Source of the DNA: JBDNIO01 sp041688215
Lineage (GTDB): Bacteria > Pseudomonadota > Gammaproteobacteria > Nevskiales > Salinisphaeraceae
NCBI GenBank assembly: GCA_041688215.1
Contig: JBDNIO010000183.1
Span: 1-22,664, forward strand
Direction of reading: 5' to 3'
Length of the DNA stretch: 22,664 nt
The notes beneath the pieces are model-generated. The model had not been told where the DNA came from and searched no databases. It saw nothing but the letters and a program-made list of their open reading frames with translations. The position numbers were made by a program, and so were the translations under genes. Below, in pieces: positions 15,153 to 22,664 of the stretch; within the stretch, counting starts at the first letter, position 1; every line of letters starts with the position of its first letter.

Positions 15153-15510
15153 TTTTAGAAACCCCTGGTTTGAATTCAACGCCACAAGGCGTTCTGCATA
15201 AACAACCTTATGTTCTTCCCATGTGCCTTGATGCAAGAAGCTTATTCAGTCACCTCATACGCCCCGAACTGTCACTGGGCCTGCCATAATGGGCACAAGC
15301 GTGGTCATGGACATCAAACTGACATATTCTCGCATTAAAAACCATAGGCATGTACATAACAACGAACAATATTTCTATGTCCATTGCGCACAGAACTGCT
15401 AGTATATACTGCGCATAAAAGAGTGGCCTTTAGTCTTTTCCCAATTCGCATTACGGGACAGCAATGCGATCGGCCAGGGAAGTAACTTTAGTTTAACCAG
15501 GGTTTCAGGG
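15153..15510. other. Divergent intergenic region between TPR and OmpA genes
   Basis: This 358-bp region should hold the promoters of both divergent genes. One AT-rich stretch lies at 15335-15420. No clear operator, riboswitch or further gene was seen. A candidate -10/-35 pair for the OmpA gene is listed separately. Confidence 0.5.
15384..15410 (+). promoter_or_regulatory. Candidate promoter of the OmpA-family gene
   Basis: TTGCGC (15384-15389) and TATACT (15405-15410), spacer 15 nt, shorter than the usual 17. It would give a leader of about 95 nt. Confidence 0.3.
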
Positions 15511-15943
15511 ATGTTAACAAGCAAATTTGGTTACGGCGTGCTCGCCACGCTACTCTCGATTTTCGTGGTTTCCGCACAAGCCAGCACACCGGGTTGGTAC
15601 ATTGGCGGTGAGGGGGCGCAAGTTTCGAACAAGATTCGAACAACTCCTTTCGCAGCGATGCCGCATTTACACCTGCCACCGACCCAACATTCTTAGTCGA
15701 CATCCCTGGCCTAGGCCCATTGATACAAACGGATCCGGGCACCCCAGCGACCTTCACACCAGGCCAGCGCGTTGGTTTCGAGACTAGCCACGATATTGGC
15801 TTTGTGGGTGGTGCCACGGTTGGCCGTTTATTCGAAAGCGGCTTGAAATTGAAGCTAGATATAGCCAAAACGATTTTGATGAAGTAAGCAACGCTGCCGG
15901 GGATTCCAACAGCGCCGACGGTGATATTAATAGCATAGCAATC

Positions 15944-17005
15944 ATGGGTAACGGTTGGTTCGACTTCAATGCAGCAGGCGCACTACACCCCTATATTGGC
16001 GGTGGCATCGGCGGTGCACGCGTTGAAGTAAGAGACTTTTCCGCACAAAGCGCGGGCGGCGGCGGATTCACCGACGACGATATCGTGCTTGCTTACCAAG
16101 GCGGCGTCGGCATCAACTTCGATATAACCGATCGCACCACTATAGATTTAGGGTATAGATATTTCGCTACTGAAGACCCCGGCTATAGCACTTCGGGCGG
16201 CGAGTTCGATTTTGAGTACGAGCAACATGTTGCCCTGCTCTCACTCAGATATGTATTCGCACCCACCGGCCGTACCGACAGCGATGGCGACGGCGTACCG
16301 GATGTGCTGGACAAATGCCCCAACACCCCTGCCGGCGCACCGGTAGACTCTAGCGGTTGTCCGTTAGATTCCGATGGTGACGGCGTACCCGATTACCAAG
16401 ACAAATGCCCGAATACTGCAGCCGGCGTGGCGGTTGGCAGCGATGGTTGCCCGCTGGATGCGGACGGCGACGGCGTACCGGATTACCTGGATGAGTGCCC
16501 GAATACGCCGGCCGCTGCGGTAGTCAACGACAAAGGCTGCCCGACAGTGGTAGATTCCGACGGTGACGGCGTCCCAGATGATCGGGACCAATGCCCGGAT
16601 ACCCCGGCCGGCGTACCCGTAACCTCCAGTGGCTGTGCCGCGGAGCAGGTTGCGATTCTGGAAGGCGTGAAGTTCGAGTTCAACAGCACCACCTTAACCA
16701 ACAACACGGAAACTATACTGGACGAAACGGCGCAGACCCTGCAGGACTCGCCGGGGTTCCGGATTGAGCTATCGGGTAATACCGACTCCATTGGCAGCGA
16801 CAGCTACAACCAGCAGTTATCGCAGGCGCGTGCTGAATCCGCTCGCAGCTATCTGGTGAACAAGGGTATCGACCCCAGCCGGATTGAAGCGGTGGGTTAC
16901 GGCGAGTCACGCCCGATTGCCCCGAATGCGAACCCGGATGGTTCGGACAACCCTGAAGGCCGCGCGAAGAACCGTCGCACGGAATTCAAGATTCTGGGAC
17001 AATAG
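15944..17005 (+). CDS. Longest intact frame of the OmpA-family gene (C-terminal part)
   Basis: 353 codons from an internal ATG that lies within a barrel strand (MGNGWFDFNAAGALHPYIG), so not a natural start. It contains the end of the barrel, the four TSP3 repeats (about 113-235) and the OmpA/MotB-type domain (about 240-353). Without its signal peptide it could not reach the outer membrane. Confidence 0.6.
   Translation: MGNGWFDFNAAGALHPYIGGGIGGARVEVRDFSAQSAGGGGFTDDDIVLAYQGGVGINFDITDRTTIDLGYRYFATEDPGYSTSGGEFDFEYEQHVALLSLRYVFAPTGRTDSDGDGVPDVLDKCPNTPAGAPVDSSGCPLDSDGDGVPDYQDKCPNTAAGVAVGSDGCPLDADGDGVPDYLDECPNTPAAAVVNDKGCPTVVDSDGDGVPDDRDQCPDTPAGVPVTSSGCAAEQVAILEGVKFEFNSTTLTNNTETILDETAQTLQDSPGFRIELSGNTDSIGSDSYNQQLSQARAESARSYLVNKGIDPSRIEAVGYGESRPIAPNANPDGSDNPEGRAKNRRTEFKILGQ
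16275..16640 (+). repeat. Four tandem calcium-binding repeats in the OmpA gene
   Basis: Four coding repeats of about 90-100 bp, each with an Asp-rich loop of type DSDGDGVPD followed by a CPNTPAG-like and a GCP-like segment. They are typical TSP3 repeats linking barrel and peptidoglycan-binding domain in OmpA/OprF-like proteins. Confidence 0.85.
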
Positions 17006-17035
17006 CCGATAGCGAGACTCGTAGTCGAAACAGGC

Positions 17036-17041
17036 TATAAT
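17036..17041 (+). promoter_or_regulatory. Candidate -10 box of the small exported protein gene
   Basis: A perfect TATAAT, about 48 bp before ATG 17090. No good -35 box at the right distance. Confidence 0.45.
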
Positions 17042-17089
17042 GGGTCCCGCATTTTTTACTATTTATTAACTTCTAAACGAGGGATCGTA

Positions 17090-17494
17090 ATGAAAAAGCT
17101 AATAGGGATTGCCATCGCAGGGTCACTTTTCTGTGCTCCGGCCATGGCGCAATAAGCTACAATGGATGCACTAACCGGTCCTAACGGCCCGATAGCGGGT
17201 TTAATGGCCGTGCCCGATGCAGGTAATTTAGGCCCGCTGGTTGACGGACTGGTCAGCAACTCCGGGTTTATCCGCGGCGATGTCGCCCCACCCCTGAATG
17301 ACACTCTGTCGGGTCTCCTGGTTAATCAGGACCCGGATCAATTCGCTACGGGCCTGCAAACCACCGTTGAGGTAACGGTAGCTGCGCTTATGCGCGGTTT
17401 GGGCGGCGGTGCTGTTGCTAGCAGCGGTGCGGGTGGCGGTGGCGCACCTGGCCTTCCCGGCCTGGATGCCCTGCCGGCATCACCGGGTCTTTAA
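17090..17494 (+). pseudogene. Small exported protein with in-frame TAA right after its signal peptide
   Basis: Family not recognised. ATG 17090 has GAGGG 6-8 nt upstream and begins a textbook signal peptide (MKKLIGIAIAGSLFCAPAMA). Codon 21 is CAA and codon 22 is TAA (17153-17155); the same frame then runs on for 112 codons to TAA 17492. The continuation (ATMDALTGPNGPIAG...) is soluble and Gly/Pro/Leu-rich, ending in a Gly-Ala-rich tail. A GAA-to-TAA change would explain it. The next in-frame ATG (17162) has no ribosome site, and starting there would give a protein without export signal. A perfect -10 box and a downstream terminator show it is, or was, its own transcription unit. Confidence 0.75.
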
Positions 17495-17558
17495 GACGGG
17501 TAACAGCTTTTAAGCAGCCCCGCAGCCAATGCCGGGCTGATGTAAAAGCCTGAAACAA

Positions 17559-17591
17559 AAGCCCGCAGTACTTAGTGCTGCAGGCTTTTTT
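17559..17591 (+). terminator. Intrinsic terminator after the small exported protein gene
   Basis: AAGCC-C-GCAG...CTGC-A-GGCTT stem with one mismatch, followed by a run of T (17586-17591). It ends the unit that starts near 17040. It also argues against any start of the next gene before 17591. Confidence 0.8.
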
Positions 17592-17649
17592 GCTTATGCT
17601 TTCCAGCCCCAGCCCCAGCTTTGAAACTGCCACATTCAGTGAAATCAAT

Positions 17650-18516
17650 ATGCAACAGGAACTCGAACAACGGCTAATCGCCCTAGCGGAGCGCGGTGAA
17701 CGCCTGCTGACTCAACTGGAACAGCGCCATGCGCCCGCACCTGAGCCAGACTGGTCAGCAGCTGCCTTTCGCTGGCGCCCACCCGGGCGGTTATCAGAGA
17801 TAAAACACCCCCACCAGATTGATCTGGATACCCTGCACGGAATCGAATCGCAAAAGCGCGAACTCCTGCGCAATACGCGTCAATTTGTAAACGGCGCGCC
17901 CGCCAATAACGCCTTGCTCTGGGGCGCGCGGGGCACCGGGAAATCCTCGCTCATTAAAGCCCTGTTGCAGGAATTCTCGTCACAAGGGTTACGACTGATC
18001 GAAGTGGAAGCGCATGAGCTGGTCGATTTGCCGCTGATCGTGGAACCCTTATACGAACGACCCGAGCGATTCATTCTGTTCGCTGATGACCTTTCATTCG
18101 AGGCTGGCGATGCTAGCTACAAAGCCCTGAAAGCAGCGCTGGACGGCTCAATTGCTGCCGCACCCGAGAATGTACTGATTTACGCGACATCAAACCGCCG
18201 CCATTTGCTGCCAGAGTATTTGCAGGAGAATCGGGACGCGCAGAACGTAAATGGCGAGATTCATCACGGCGAGGCGGTGGAAGAGAAAATCTCCCTGTCC
18301 GAGCGTTTTGGCCTGTGGCTGTCTTTTTACCCTTTCAAGCAGAACGAGTATCTGGCCATCGTGCGCGCCGACCTGGCCCAATTCAATATCGAGGCCCCCA
18401 ACGGCAGCCAGGCGGAACGCGCCGCCTTGCAATGGGCGCTGGCCCGCGGCTCGCGCAGCGGCCGCGTGGCATGGCAGTTTGCGCGCGACTGGGCCGGACG
18501 CAACGCGCTACGCTAG
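17650..18516 (+). CDS. AAA+ ATPase of the DUF815 family
   Basis: A cytoplasmic ATPase of unknown role. The chosen ATG (17650) gives 288 residues, beginning with a charged helical segment (MQQELEQRLIALAERGERLL). Walker A GARGTGKSS lies at about 92-100, Walker B FILFADDLSFE near 143-153, and a sensor-like segment IYATSNRRHL follows. These match the DUF815 family, often described as predicted ATPases. The frame is open further upstream, but ATG 17596 and GTG 17575 lie in or next to the terminator, so 17650 is preferred although its ribosome site is weak. It has no operon partner. Confidence 0.85.
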   Translation: MQQELEQRLIALAERGERLLTQLEQRHAPAPEPDWSAAAFRWRPPGRLSEIKHPHQIDLDTLHGIESQKRELLRNTRQFVNGAPANNALLWGARGTGKSSLIKALLQEFSSQGLRLIEVEAHELVDLPLIVEPLYERPERFILFADDLSFEAGDASYKALKAALDGSIAAAPENVLIYATSNRRHLLPEYLQENRDAQNVNGEIHHGEAVEEKISLSERFGLWLSFYPFKQNEYLAIVRADLAQFNIEAPNGSQAERAALQWALARGSRSGRVAWQFARDWAGRNALR

Positions 18517-18553
18517 TGTGGTGTTCCATAAGTAACTTTATATTTACACCACC

Positions 18554-18666
18554 GTCATTCCCGCGAAAGCGGGAATCCATGCCTTGTCTACCCCCATCCT
18601 ACCTTCCCCCAAACGGGGGAAGGGGATACCGGGTCGTACTCGCTCTGCGAGCACGCCCGGAATGAC
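18554..18666. repeat. MITE-like repeat with GTCATTCC ends
   Basis: A 113-bp element with ends GTCATTCC...GGAATGAC. The left end carries the hairpin TTCCCGC-GAAA-GCGGGAA, and an internal one pairs CCTTCCCCC with GGGGGAAGG. This GTCATTCCCGCGAAAGCGGGAA type is a very common dispersed bacterial repeat. Lying between the convergent ends of the ATPase and MMPL genes, it may also act as a terminator for both. Confidence 0.75.
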
Positions 18667-18690
18667 GAAACTTATTTTCCGAGCAGTACA

Positions 18691-21159
18691 CTAGCTCGCG
18701 GACGTGAACGGCCGCACGCGCACCAGCAATAACGGTAACAGCGCCAGATTACTGATTAGTGCAAAAATCATGGCCGCGCCTGTGAACAGGCCAAAGTAAA
18801 TCGTCGGCTTGAAGTTGGACAGCGCCAGGATCGAAAAGCCCAGAGTAATAATCACCGTGGTATAGAACATGGCCCGCCCCACCGTGGCATGTGAGCGGCG
18901 AACGGCACCCTGATACCCCCCCGGCTTTTGCACTTCCAGCTTGAAGCGGTCGGTGTAATGGATGGTGTCGTGCACGCCGATGCCGATGGTGATAGCGGCA
19001 ATGGTAATCGTCATGATGTCCAGCGGAATGCCAATCCAGCCCATCAGCCCCAATACCGAGATTGCCGCCACAAAGGTCGGTAATACCCCAATCAACGCCA
19101 TTTTTATGGAACGGAACAACAGCAAAAACATGAGCATGATTGCGCCGAATACTACAAAAAGCGTTAAAAATTGCGACTTGAACAGGCTTTGCATCACGTT
19201 GTTGTAAAGTACCAGCACACCGGAAAGGTGAACCTGTGCGGGCTCCAGGTCGAATTTTTCGATCAGATTGCTGCGAATTTTCTGCAACAGTTCGTCACGG
19301 CGCAGGTCCGGATCCGAATCAATCACGCGGATTGCGTAGCGTATCTGGTCACCGTCGGGCGTCATATACGGGTTCAGCAAAGCTTCCTTCAACTCCGGCG
19401 GCACCAGACGGTACATCACGCCCATGGTAAAGGTGCCCAGCGGCTTGCCGTTATTCAGCTGTTGCGCCAGGCGCATGGTGGTGGAGATGGACAATACCTT
19501 GCCGGTTTCGGGCAGGCTGTCGAGATAATCGTGGATCGCGTGCACCTGATCCATCTGAAATTCGTTGAACCAGTAGCCGGCGGTGGGGCCCAGATCCTCG
19601 CTGGAATATTCGTCTTCGTATTCTTCGTCTGCGTATTCGCCGGACGGTTCAGGCGCGTCGAGCACAATATCCAGCGGTGTACTTCCACCGAGTTCCTGAT
19701 CGATCAGCAGCATACCCTGATAGATCTCGGATGACGGTTTGAAGTAGTCGATAAAGCGGTTCTCGACCGTCAGGCGACTCACGCCGATTGCGGCCAGAAT
19801 GATTATGGCCGCGAACAGCAGCCAGACGCCGCCGGCCTTGTGTTCCACCAACCACGCGAAGCCGGCGTTAATGCGGGCGGTAACATCCCGGCGCTCGTTC
19901 GGCACCTTACCGGGTGAAAGCGGCGCCAGCGCGGCCGGAAAGGCGAGAAAGGTTACGAAGAAGGCCATGATTACGCCGCAAACCATCATCAGGCCAAAAT
20001 CAATAACCGGGCGGATATCTGCAACCATCAGTGAGGCGAAACAAACGACTGTAGTCGCGGCGGTATAGGCCGACGGCGTGAACTTGCTATGTATGGTTTC
20101 ACGCAGCAATTCATGCTGACTTTTTTGCGGGAATTCCTGGTGCAATTCACGATGGCGCACAATCAGGTGCACAACCAGGGACAACGTGATGATCAGCATC
20201 AGCGAGATAAAGTTGGACGACACCACAGTTACGCGCCAGTCCATGAATCCCAACAGGCCGACCATGTAGACCACCGCCACAGCGCAGATGAGTGTGGGCA
20301 GGATAATCCAGCGCGGGCGCCCGAAAGACACCGCCAGCAGCACGATAATAAACAACACGACGCCGACACCAAAGGTGCGGATGTCGTCGCGCACAAAGTC
20401 GACCATATCCGCGCTGATCATGGGCACACCGCCCAGGTGGATCTCCGCCTTGTCCTGGTAACGCGCCAGCACCTCGCGCACATCGGCAATATTCTGGTCG
20501 TTTTCGGCCTGCAGCTCGGCTTTTAGTGCGCCATATTCGGTTTCGACCTGCTCGAGCTCCGTGGACTCTTCCTGCGTTAGTCCTTCATCACTGCGCTTGC
20601 GTCGCAATTCACCGCGGCGTTCCAGCAATTCACGCGCATGCGGTTCCGGCGCCAGCGACAACAGCATGGCCGTGGTGTCGCCTTCCGGATTCAGGATTAA
20701 GTCCTTGTATAACGGGCTGGTCTGGAATTCCTTCTTGGCTTTTTGATGGTCAGTGGATTCGTCGGCCAGCGTCTTCAGCCCCGCCTGCAGGCTGGTTATA
20801 CTGGCGCCATCCAGTAACGGCACATCCAGAATACTGGTGACATCGGTAATCTTGTCCAGCGATTTAAGATCGTCGCGCAGCTTACCCAGATGATCCAGAG
20901 TGTCCTGCGCGAATAGTTTGCTATCTCTGGGCGCGTAGGTAACGATCAGAAAATCGTCAGAACCATATTGTTCCCTGACCTCGCGGTAATAGCGCAAATC
21001 CTGATCATTTTCCAGAACCAGGGCGTCTGATGAGGCATCGAGCTTGAAGTATTGCGCCTGATAAACCGCGAATGCGAATAGCAGCGCAAGCGCTGCGCCC
21101 ACAAGATAATAATGCTTGAGCGTTAAGCGATAGAAGAATTCAGAAAGCGCAGTGAACAT
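18691..21159 (-). CDS. MMPL/RND-superfamily membrane transporter
   Basis: Inner-membrane protein of 822 residues with the two-fold RND plan: helix 1 (about 18-36), a large periplasmic loop (about 40-255), a helix bundle (about 258-415), helix 7 (about 442-460), a second periplasmic loop (about 462-660) and a last helix bundle to about 815. It resembles predicted exporters of the RND superfamily with sterol-sensing-like helices, which often move lipids or hydrophobic molecules. The first loop holds a charged helical, probably coiled-coil stretch (about 172-235). The second has a very acidic insert (about 507-524). No fusion or outer-membrane partner is seen; the gene upstream encodes an exported protein, 100 bp away and likely co-transcribed. 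Substrate unknown. Confidence 0.88.
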   Translation of the reverse strand: MFTALSEFFYRLTLKHYYLVGAALALLFAFAVYQAQYFKLDASSDALVLENDQDLRYYREVREQYGSDDFLIVTYAPRDSKLFAQDTLDHLGKLRDDLKSLDKITDVTSILDVPLLDGASITSLQAGLKTLADESTDHQKAKKEFQTSPLYKDLILNPEGDTTAMLLSLAPEPHARELLERRGELRRKRSDEGLTQEESTELEQVETEYGALKAELQAENDQNIADVREVLARYQDKAEIHLGGVPMISADMVDFVRDDIRTFGVGVVLFIIVLLAVSFGRPRWIILPTLICAVAVVYMVGLLGFMDWRVTVVSSNFISLMLIITLSLVVHLIVRHRELHQEFPQKSQHELLRETIHSKFTPSAYTAATTVVCFASLMVADIRPVIDFGLMMVCGVIMAFFVTFLAFPAALAPLSPGKVPNERRDVTARINAGFAWLVEHKAGGVWLLFAAIIILAAIGVSRLTVENRFIDYFKPSSEIYQGMLLIDQELGGSTPLDIVLDAPEPSGEYADEEYEDEYSSEDLGPTAGYWFNEFQMDQVHAIHDYLDSLPETGKVLSISTTMRLAQQLNNGKPLGTFTMGVMYRLVPPELKEALLNPYMTPDGDQIRYAIRVIDSDPDLRRDELLQKIRSNLIEKFDLEPAQVHLSGVLVLYNNVMQSLFKSQFLTLFVVFGAIMLMFLLLFRSIKMALIGVLPTFVAAISVLGLMGWIGIPLDIMTITIAAITIGIGVHDTIHYTDRFKLEVQKPGGYQGAVRRSHATVGRAMFYTTVIITLGFSILALSNFKPTIYFGLFTGAAMIFALISNLALLPLLLVRVRPFTSAS

Positions 21160-21259
21160 ACACAGGTATCCGGCAAAAGCTAGTGAGGTAAGAGATTACA
21201 GGGGATACCGTCAGCGTGCCCGGCAAACGCAGCACACAGCGGCCGAAATTCTCGCAAGC

Positions 21260-22261
21260 TTACTCGGCCACCGTGTCAGCCTTGGCATCTGAGAACTCCC
21301 AGCGCATTTTAACATCGGCGTGGCCCATGATAGCGCCCGACTGCTCGGATATGCCGTTCAAGGGCTGCAGCAGGCGGACCCGGGCACTGGCCTCACCCGA
21401 AGTGTCCGCATGTTTGAGCTGTTGGGTAACCCAGGCAAGCACATCTCCCGGCATGGGCTGGCGCTCGGTTTTCTCCCGGGTATTGCCGAGCTCAGTAATC
21501 ACCGTTTCACCCTGGGCAGAGGGCAGATAAAAGTTCTCCACATACAAGGGCTCGGCCTTGTCGTCGGTATCAATCACCGCAAGATAGCGCTTGCACAAGG
21601 CAATATCGTCATCGGGATTTTCCACATCCGCAGAACGCTCTTCGGTAAACGGCACCACTTCCTTTTCACCCTTGTTATAATGCTCGCCCTGGATCGACAA
21701 TTGCATGGTCACTCGCGCATAAGAGGAACACGCCGGGCCGGGTTCGTAATAGAGATATCGGCCACCGCCGGCGGGCGCTTGCGCCGCTTCCGGGTATTCA
21801 ATTGCCGCAAATATGGCGGCATAAAACAGCATGGTATCCCTCCGGCATTCCGGATCACCCTGGCAGACGTATTGCTCTTCCTGCATCTGCTGCGTAAGCG
21901 CCGTTTTCTCCGCCGGCGTCTGCGGAATCGCTACCGGCTTGCCGGCGGCCGCCAGTTTTTTCCTGGCTTGGCGCGCGAGATGGATTGTTTTTGCCTTAAG
22001 CCGTTTCTCCTGGTCCGGGTCCAGCAGATTCAGCGTTTGTAACTGCGAGTCAGCTTGCAGACGGGTACGCAACTCATAGCGCTGGCTGGATGTCGCATCA
22101 TAAAACTGTTTCCCAAACTCCTCGGTCTCGCTAACCCAGGATTGCTCGGCATCAAACTCCACCACCACCTGTAACTCTCGTTCCAGCGTTTCGGCAAAAC
22201 TCGAGGATACCGACAATAAAAACAACAAAAGGGCTGCAGCAGCAATATTTGGGACATTCAT
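21260..22261 (-). CDS. Exported protein of unknown function, upstream partner of the MMPL gene
   Basis: Family not recognised. 333 residues with a clear signal peptide (MNVPNIAAAALLLFLLSVSSSFA, cut near 23). The mature part begins with a strand-like segment, then a Lys/Gln/Glu-rich helical region (about 60-130), then mixed sequence. The mature chain has four cysteines (YVCQGDPEC, PACSSY, ALCKRY), which could form two disulfide bonds in the periplasm. It is the first gene of the leftward pair. Proteins paired with RND-type exporters often deliver or accept the substrate, but that is inference only. Confidence 0.75.
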   Translation of the reverse strand: MNVPNIAAAALLLFLLSVSSSFAETLERELQVVVEFDAEQSWVSETEEFGKQFYDATSSQRYELRTRLQADSQLQTLNLLDPDQEKRLKAKTIHLARQARKKLAAAGKPVAIPQTPAEKTALTQQMQEEQYVCQGDPECRRDTMLFYAAIFAAIEYPEAAQAPAGGGRYLYYEPGPACSSYARVTMQLSIQGEHYNKGEKEVVPFTEERSADVENPDDDIALCKRYLAVIDTDDKAEPLYVENFYLPSAQGETVITELGNTREKTERQPMPGDVLAWVTQQLKHADTSGEASARVRLLQPLNGISEQSGAIMGHADVKMRWEFSDAKADTVAE

Positions 22262-22361
22262 GAGGTTTTCGTATTTCGCAAAAAAGGATGAGAGCAGACA
22301 TGCAAAATACTTGAAAGTGGGTTAAGGATAAATAGTTAATCATGCGGCTGGCATCTTAACT

Positions 22362-22664
22362 AGTGTCCATCCATAAACGGACATATTTTTCAGATTGATC
22401 GTAACACTCTGCCATATTTTCATCGCAGCCACACATACAATGCATGCCTTTTACGGGTTACCGTCAACGTTTGCTCTGAAACGACCAAAACTCTTGCATT
22501 TGGGCATACCGGTCCATGGGAACGCTGGTTCCCATCCCCACCCGCCGTGCTCAGCTCAGGCCGGTTGCAGTCGGCTAAACAAAGCCAGGTTATGCGCCAC
22601 TACAGATGACCAGACATAGGCTTTGAAGTGAGACAGCCCCTTCCAGGTACAACGACCAAGACCG
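22362..22664 (-). mobile_element. End of an insertion sequence, cut by window edge
   Basis: From the transposase stop (22556) to about 22362 there is a non-coding tail. It ends in a candidate terminal repeat (AGTGTCCATCCATAAACGG, starting about 22362), preceded by CTAG-type sequence. A perfect 8-bp hairpin (ATGGGAAC-GCTG-GTTCCCAT, 22516-22535) lies after the transposase gene. The other end is outside the window, so neither the inverted repeat nor a target duplication can be confirmed. Confidence 0.55.
22556..22664 (-). CDS. Transposase, last 35 codons (partial)
   Basis: On the minus strand the frame entering at 22663 reads GLGRCTWKGLSHFKAYVWSS, then VVAHNLALFSRL, and ends at TGA 22558-22556. 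The pattern GLxRCxWKGLxxF...VxAHNL is the typical C-terminus of DDE transposases of the IS5/ISNCY kind. The family cannot be fixed from 35 residues. Confidence 0.65.
   Translation of the reverse strand, partial: GLGRCTWKGLSHFKAYVWSSVVAHNLALFSRLQPA

Larger units (their letters stand above)
15511..17005 (+). pseudogene. OmpA-family outer membrane protein broken by two one-base losses
   Basis: The intact gene would encode about 498 residues: signal peptide (MLTSKFGYGVLATLLSIF, cut after AQA), an N-terminal beta-barrel, four thrombospondin type 3 calcium-binding repeats, and a C-terminal OmpA peptidoglycan-binding domain (GNTDSIGS and NRRTEF motifs). ATG 15511 has CCAGGG 8 nt upstream. The frame is lost at the G run 15612-15616 (five G; six would restore YIGGEGGASFEQ) and again near 15838-15851, where one more base would join FESGLEIEARYSQN. 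Between the two points a third frame stays open from 15612 to 15884 and reads as barrel sequence. The sequence outside these two points is well preserved. Confidence 0.85.

Noticed and set aside
14397..15236. Start of the TPR gene at 15236
   Set aside because: The 28 extra residues have no export character, and the ATG at 15152 directly begins a standard signal peptide with an AGGGG site upstream.
16275..16640. Direct repeats considered as a CRISPR or minisatellite
   Set aside because: They are in-frame coding repeats of the TSP3 type, without regular spacers.
12444..17494. Alternative genetic code in which TAG or TAA is a sense codon
   Set aside because: Intact neighbouring genes end normally with TAG (TPR lipoprotein, AAA+ ATPase, MMPL gene), TAA (ettA, double ATPase) and TGA (mltF, permease), so all three are used as true stops.
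17575..17649. Upstream starts (17575, 17596) for the DUF815-type ATPase
   Set aside because: They lie in or directly after the intrinsic terminator 17559-17591, and the added residues do not look like the family N-terminus.
21165..21209. 7-bp inverted pair GGTATCC/GGATACC upstream of the MMPL gene
   Set aside because: Short and widely spaced, with no matching motif elsewhere; chance is sufficient.
22395..22619. 74-codon plus-strand frame at the right edge
   Set aside because: It is antisense to the transposase end and runs through the insertion-sequence tail.

Overview
The window looks like chromosomal DNA of a free-living Gram-negative bacterium, most likely a gammaproteobacterium. The pointers are an EttA-type ABC-F factor close to the E. 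coli protein, an MltF-type lytic transglycosylase, a cluster-less CysH, many envelope and lipoproteins, and several small dispersed inverted-repeat elements. No phage, conjugation or CRISPR genes were seen. Family names come from reading the translations; no database search was possible.

Layout. 1-575: a tRNA-Ser(CGA) cut by the window edge, a degenerate tandem copy of it whose anticodon reads CUA (amber), and REP-like hairpins. 576-8833: a rightward operon of mltF, a peptide-type substrate-binding lipoprotein, two permeases and a fused double ATPase; start and stop codons overlap at two junctions, and a 28-bp inverted repeat sits between the binding-protein and permease genes. 8860-9489: cysH on the minus strand. 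9625-11345: ettA, preceded by a 20-codon leader ORF with a strong Shine-Dalgarno whose stop overlaps the ettA start. 11431-11540: a MITE-like repeat. 11592-15152: a leftward set of three envelope genes (large TPR protein, TPR lipoprotein, small exported protein). 15511-17494: an OmpA-family gene and a small exported protein. 17559-18516: a terminator and a DUF815-type AAA+ ATPase. 18554-18666: a second MITE-like repeat. 18691-22261: a leftward pair, an MMPL/RND-type membrane protein and an unrecognised exported protein. 22362-22664: the end of an insertion sequence with the last 35 codons of its transposase.

Functional reading. The mltF operon joins an enzyme that cuts peptidoglycan strands to a complete peptide importer, which suggests muropeptide release and uptake, that is, cell-wall recycling (inference). 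The most unusual part is 12.4-17.5 kb. Three neighbouring envelope genes are each interrupted while the rest of the reading frame stays well preserved: an in-frame TAG in the TPR gene, two one-base losses in the OmpA gene, and an in-frame TAA directly after the signal peptide of the small exported protein. This is either a patch of recent gene decay, assembly error, or stop-codon readthrough. The amber-anticodon tRNA-Ser remnant makes the last option worth testing, but that remnant has no T arm and no 3' acceptor strand, so as it stands it is unlikely to work.
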